Shown here in pieces: positions 63,257 through 64,000 of a DNA stretch of 64,000 nt (position 1 is the first letter of the stretch; each line of letters opens with the position of its first letter). The position numbers and the translations under genes were made by a program. The DNA is taken from positions 310,001 through 374,000 of the forward strand of contig NCJK01000001.1 in assembly GCA_002282445.1 (NCBI GenBank), read 5' to 3'. The notes under the pieces are model-generated. The model had not been told where the DNA came from. It did not search any database and saw only the letters and a program-made list of their open reading frames with translations. The DNA is from Burkholderiales bacterium 39-55-53 (GTDB lineage Bacteria; Pseudomonadota; Gammaproteobacteria; Burkholderiales; Burkholderiaceae_C).

Positions 63257-64000
63257 TTACAAGGCTTCAGCAATTGCACGTCCTAAATCGGCGGTACTAG
63301 CGTTACCCCCAATGTCTGGTGTCTTAGGTGCGCCACTCTTGGGATCGAGCACCTTCTCAATCGCCGCCATCACAGCATCGTGTGCATCCTTATGGCCTAA
63401 GAACTCCAGCATCATCGCGCCACACCAAATTTGGCCGATGGGATTGGCAATGCCTTTACCCGCGATATCTGGTGCTGAACCGTGCACAGGCTCAAACAAC
63501 GAGGGGAACTTACGGTCCGGGTTCAAGTTGGCGCTGGGCGCAATGCCGATCGTGCCGGTGCATGCGGGGCCTAAGTCGCTCAAGATGTCGCCAAACAAAT
63601 TGCTGGCCACCACCACATCAAAGAAGTCAGGGCGTTGCACAAAGTGCGCGGTCAAGATGTCGATATGGAACTTGTCCACGTTGATGCCAGGATAGTTCTT
63701 GGCCATTTCAACCACACGCTCATCCCAATAAGGCATGGTGATGGCAATGCCGTTGGATTTGGTGGCGCTGGTCAAATGCTTTTTAGGTCGGGTTTGGGCC
63801 AACTCAAACGCAAACTTCAACACGCGGTCTACGCCAATGCGTGACATGACCGTTTCTTGCATCACGATTTCGCGCTCAGTGCCGGGGTACATGCGGCCAC
63901 CAATGCTGGAGTACTCACCCTCGGTGTTTTCACGCACGATGTACATGTCAATCTCGCCAGGCTGACGCGGTGTGCCGTCACGGCGCACCACGGGTGCGAT
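63257..64000 (-). CDS. Tartrate/D-malate-type dehydrogenase, C-terminal part (cut by the window edge)
   Basis: An NAD-dependent beta-decarboxylating dehydrogenase of the isocitrate/isopropylmalate family. The frame is open to the right edge (ATC GCA CCC before the first in-frame GTG), so the gene starts outside. Visible marks are VRENTEGEYSSIGGRM, the catalytic-lysine segment and IDILTAHFVQRP, NLFGDILSDLGP (metal-binding Asp) and FEPVHGSAPDIAGKGIANP. The residues resemble tartrate dehydrogenase/DmlA more than LeuB. The substrate is not certain. Confidence 0.85.
   Translation of the reverse strand: MAPVVRRDGTPRQPGEIDMYIVRENTEGEYSSIGGRMYPGTEREIVMQETVMSRIGVDRVLKFAFELAQTRPKKHLTSATKSNGIAITMPYWDERVVEMAKNYPGINVDKFHIDILTAHFVQRPDFFDVVVASNLFGDILSDLGPACTGTIGIAPSANLNPDRKFPSLFEPVHGSAPDIAGKGIANPIGQIWCGAMMLEFLGHKDAHDAVMAAIEKVLDPKSGAPKTPDIGGNASTADLGRAIAEAL

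Overview
The window looks like ordinary chromosome from a betaproteobacterium of the order Burkholderiales, most likely a Comamonadaceae-type freshwater organism (Limnohabitans/Rhodoferax-like; this is inference from gene content and order, no search was run). The supporting signs are the phaC-phaA-phaB cluster beside pgeF, the thrS-infC-rpmI-rplT-pheS-pheT-ihfA-merR-tRNA-Pro block, the rpsF-priB-rpsR-rplI block followed by dnaB, an Ala/Lys-rich histone H1-like protein, and a PIN-PhoH protein. Most genes lie on the minus strand. I saw no prophage, insertion sequence, CRISPR array or rRNA gene.

Layout. 1-8446: the N-terminal part of methylmalonyl-CoA mutase with a divergent GntR regulator; dusA with an EamA transporter; an nfeD/SPFH membrane pair; and a tightly overlapping three-gene operon (methyltransferase, 3-hydroxyisobutyrate-dehydrogenase-like enzyme, class III aminotransferase) whose pathway I cannot name. 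8541-13417: polyhydroxyalkanoate synthesis (phaCAB) and pgeF. 13506-15084: small catabolic and hydrolase genes. 15113-23042: a translation block with tRNA-Pro, ihfA, pheST, L20, L35, IF3 (apparently starting at AUC) and thrS. 23128-27124: a lipoprotein, isocitrate lyase with a repeat-rich control region, the H1-like/SWIB protein and an MFS transporter. 27129-29881: clpB with a heat-shock-type promoter. 29972-36446: one long overlapping operon joining amino-acid synthesis (alanine-type aminotransferase, hom, thrC) to molybdenum cofactor genes (mobB, moeA, moaD, moaE). 36511-40808: an Mth938-like protein, a peroxiredoxin, PIN-PhoH and dnaB. 40913-42388: rplI, rpsR, priB, rpsF. 42462-48577: a two-part sodium symporter, the divergent ppsA/ppsR pair and a GlcG-like protein. 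48750-54718: a Bax-inhibitor-like protein, a surE-pcm-nlpD-rlmD operon, azlCD and a bactofilin. 54810-57106: hyi, gloA, a half AraC-type HTH protein and a phasin. 57205-59784: an SOS cassette umuD-cho-umuC behind a LexA box. 59976-64000: a secreted protein of unknown function, tRNA-His, ppiD, tRNA-Val, hupB and a partial tartrate/malate-type dehydrogenase.

How the genes fit together. Several loci handle carbon storage and two- or three-carbon flow: phaCAB plus the phasin (PHA granules), methylmalonyl-CoA mutase (propionyl-CoA), isocitrate lyase (glyoxylate bypass), PEP synthase with its regulator (gluconeogenesis) and hydroxypyruvate isomerase. Others are stress and repair functions (clpB, umuD-cho-umuC, surE/pcm, the peroxiredoxin, ppiD). 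The least explained parts are the three-gene operon at 5524-8446, the repeat array upstream of aceA, the truncated HTH protein at 56135 and the secreted protein at 59976.
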